From: Actinomycetota bacterium
GTDB taxonomy: Bacteria; Actinomycetota; Thermoleophilia; Solirubrobacterales; Solirubrobacteraceae
NCBI GenBank assembly: GCA_005788585.1
Contig: SYBY01000350.1
Location: 1-7,984, forward strand
Length of the DNA: 7,984 nt
Direction of reading: 5' to 3'
Positions 5,120 through 7,984 of this stretch are shown here, piece by piece. The notes under the pieces were generated by a model. That model worked only from the letters and a program-made list of their open reading frames with translations. It did not search any database and was not told where the DNA came from. The translations under genes and the position numbers were made by a program. How positions within the stretch are numbered: position 1 is the first letter of the stretch; each line of letters starts with the position of its first letter.

Positions 5120-6983
5120 GGGGTCACCTCACTTCCGCCGGCGGCGGGGTCGATCGGCTGGCCCGTGCTGGGGTCGATGGCGATCGCGCCCGGCGTGGAC
5201 GGGTCGGTCTGCTGGCCGGTCTGCGGGTCGACGTAGATCGGCTCGGCCGGCGCGGCACCCTGGGCCGGCGGCGCGGCGGCGCCGCCGGCGGCGGGGTCGA
5301 CCGGCTGACCGGTCGCGGGGTCGATGGCGATCGCGCCCGGCGTGGACGGGTCGGTCTGCTGGCCGGTCTGCGGGTCGACGTAGATCGGCTCGGCGCCCCC
5401 GCCGCCCGCGGCGGGATCGGCCGGCTGGCCGGTGGCGGGATCGACGGGCGGCGCGGTCTCCTCGACGGCCTCCTCGACCTCTTCGGCCACGCCGTAGTCC
5501 CCGACGGGCTCCCCGAGGATCGCCCGGGCGGGCGCGACCACGGCGGCCGTGGCCTTCTCGCCACGCTCGAGTGCGAGCTGCGGGTACAGGCCGAAGGCGA
5601 CGATCAGCAGGACGACGGGAACGAGGACGACGCCGTCGGCGAGGCGCAGGTCGCGCGTCTCCACATCGGGGCCGACGCGGTTGTGCATCGTCCGGATGAA
5701 CAGCCGCAGCGCGTAGACCGACGCGAGCACCACGCCGATCGAGGCGATGATCGCGATGGCCATCTGCGTCTTGAAGACGCCGAGCAGGATGAGGAACTCG
5801 CCGACGAAGTTCGACGAGCCGGGCATCGCCAGCAGCGCGAACGTCGTGATGACGAAGAAGACGGCGAGGACGGGCGCCTTGAACGCGATCCCGCCCATGT
5901 CGCGGATGTCCTCCGAGCCGCCGGCGCGGGCGGCCAGCAGCGCGAGGATGAACATCGCGGGCAGCGTCACGAGGCCGTGGTTGACCGACTGGAGGATCGC
6001 GCCCTGCGCGCCCGTGCCCTCGATGGCGAAGATGCCCAGGGTGATGAAGCCGAGCTGCGCGATCGAGGAATAACCAAGGATGAGACGGGCGTTCGTCTGG
6101 CTGAACGCCATGACGCTGCCGTAGAGGATCGACACGAGCGCCAGGATCAGCATGAGCTCCTGGAAGTCCGCGGCGGCCTCGGGGAACAGCGGCAGCGAGA
6201 TGCGCAGGAAGCCGTATGCGGCGACCTTGCTCAGCACGCCGCTGAACAGCGCCAGCGCGGGCAGCGGCATGGCGCTGTACCCGTCGGGCAGCCAGCCGTG
6301 CAGCGGGACCGCCGGCATCTTCACCAGGAACGCCGCGGCGAAGAACAGGAAGATCCACTTCTGCGAGCCCTCGGCGAGGCCCGACTCCTGGATGACCGAC
6401 AGGTCGAAGCTCACCGGGTTGCCCGTGCCCTCGGCGGCGAGGACGCCCGTCGCCACGGCGGCGGTGAGCATGAGCAGCGAGCCGACCAGCGTGTAGATGA
6501 CGAGCTTCGTCACGGCGGGCACGCGGTCCTTGCCGCCCCACCCGACGGTGAGGAAGAAGAACGGCACGAGCATCAGGTCGAAGAAGACGACGAACAGCGC
6601 GAGGTCCTGTGCCAGCAGCGCGCCGAGGACCGCGGTCTCGCCGATCCCGAGCCACAGGTAGAAGGTCCGCGCGTGCTGCCAGTTCGTCAGGTTCGCCCAC
6701 ACCGTCGCGCCGAACCACAGCAGCGCGGTGAGGAGGATGAGGAAGAGGTTCAGCCCGTCGACGCCGAGCTTGTAGTTGATGCCCAGCGCCGCGATCCACT
6801 CCTCGTTGGTGAGGTACTGCAGGCCGTCGGCGCCGGTGTCGAAATCTACGACGTAGACGACCGCGTAGGCGAGCGTCAGCAGGGACCCGAGGATCGCCAC
6901 GCGGCCCGGCAGCTTGCCGGGCAGCAGGGCGCCGAGCAGCGCGAACGCCGCGGGCAGCCAGAGCATGATCGAGAGGTGCAGGG

Positions 6984-6987
<4 letters not shown>
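5116..6987 (-). CDS. nuoM: NADH-quinone oxidoreductase subunit M with an unusual repeat-bearing C-terminal tail
   Basis: NuoM is the middle antiporter-like subunit of complex I. The membrane core (about residues 1-490) has the expected VKMPAVPLHGWLPD (222-235) with K223, SKVAAYGFLR with K254, LGYSSIAQLG (304-313), and MPGSSNFVGEF with E397. By motif these match E. coli K234, K265 and E407. There are two departures. The TM5 acidic residue is D137 (FFDLMLVP) where Glu (E. coli E144) is usual, and the normal AHxEAPTAG stretch after WLPD is GYSAMPLPA. At 623 aa the protein is about 120 longer than usual. The extra part is an acidic linker (501-510), then Pro/Gly/Asp repeats with five DPxTGQ motifs. 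GTG 6987 is chosen for its GTGA overlap with the nuoL stop; no Shine-Dalgarno site precedes it. Subunit identity is secure; the tail's role is unknown. Confidence 0.97.
5125..5130 (-). promoter_or_regulatory. Ribosome binding site of nuoN, inside the nuoM tail
   Basis: The minus strand reads GAGGTG, 5 nt before GTG 5119. The same bases encode Glu-Val near the end of NuoM. This site supports the GTG start and means nuoN need not rely only on re-initiation after nuoM. Confidence 0.6.
5170..5247 (-). repeat. Perfect 78-bp direct repeat, copy nearest the nuoM 3' end
   Basis: By direct comparison this segment is identical, base for base, to 5317-5394, with an offset of 147 bp (49 codons, in frame). 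It encodes the tail segment from AEPIYVDPQTGQQ through PGAIAIDP. Sequence on either side is similar but diverged, so the match is a conserved core within a larger duplicated unit. Confidence 0.95.
5317..5394 (-). repeat. Perfect 78-bp direct repeat, upstream copy
   Basis: This is identical to 5170-5247. Wobble positions match as well as the amino acids, which points to recent duplication or gene conversion rather than selection on protein sequence alone. Confidence 0.95.

Positions 6988-7984
<997 letters not shown>

Larger units (their letters stand above)
5119..5445 (-). repeat. DPxTGQ repeat region encoding the NuoM C-terminal tail
   Basis: Residues 515-623 of NuoM contain VDPATGQ (515), VDPQTGQ (537), IDPATGQ (555), VDPQTGQ (586) and IDPSTGQ (604). 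These alternate with DPAAGG and TDPSTPG blocks. The full unit is 49 codons (147 bp) and occurs about twice, with a shorter third partial copy at the upstream end offset by 40 codons. No hydrophobic segment or cysteine is present, so the tail should be flexible and soluble. Confidence 0.9.

Noticed and set aside
3053..5236. Long plus-strand open frame of 727 codons across the methyltransferase and nuoN
   Set aside because: Its product is a monotone mix of Arg, Asp, Gly, Ala and Glu with no domain. It lies antisense to nuoN and out of frame with the methyltransferase, both of which have clear family motifs. Such shadow frames are expected at this GC content.
5119..5445. CRISPR-like or non-coding repeat array
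   Set aside because: The spacing is in whole codons (49 and 40), the frame stays open through all copies, and there are no short unique spacers. It is a coding repeat.
5119..5487. Tail as a frameshift artefact of nuoM
   Set aside because: The tail's composition and repeated DPxTGQ motifs make sense only in the nuoM frame; the other frame on this strand gives Arg/Ser/Pro-rich shadow sequence. The end of the frame also meets nuoN at a proper GTGA overlap. An assembly error in repeat number remains possible.

Overview
The window is a GC-rich (roughly 70% or more by eye) bacterial chromosome segment with tight gene packing, GTG starts, 4-bp gene overlaps and few recognisable Shine-Dalgarno sites. 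Base composition, the nuoL-M-N order and the look of the small proteins suggest a high-GC actinobacterium, most likely class Thermoleophilia (Solirubrobacterales-like). That placement is inference; no rRNA or other taxonomic marker is present.

Layout. The left edge (1-376, minus strand) holds the 5' end of a DUF378-like small membrane protein and, upstream of it, a 69-aa acidic disordered protein. Diverging from these, a plus-strand group of three genes runs from 375 to 3569: a multi-spanning GT-C-like membrane protein, a lipoprotein of the PQQ-dependent glucose/sorbosone dehydrogenase family, and a catechol-O-methyltransferase-like SAM methyltransferase. The right half (3566-7984, minus strand) is the 3' end of a complex I operon: nuoL (N-terminus outside the window), nuoM and nuoN. 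These encode the three antiporter-like proton-pumping subunits of NADH-quinone oxidoreductase.

The junctions are very compact. The divergent pair at 374-377 appears to share one CATG for both start codons. The convergent pair at 3566-3569 shares one CTAG for both stop codons, followed at once by two abutting palindromes. Both nuo junctions are GTGA overlaps, where the upstream TGA stop lies within the next GTG start.

Most of the window is ordinary housekeeping sequence, and I see no defence, mobile, CRISPR or biosynthetic system. The most unusual element is NuoM. It carries an extra C-terminal tail of about 120 residues built from DPxTGQ repeats, including a perfect 78-bp DNA duplication. 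Its membrane core also departs from the usual NuoM motifs: Asp replaces the TM5 glutamate, and the AHxEAPTAG segment is replaced. No functional link between the plus-strand genes and complex I is evident beyond adjacency.
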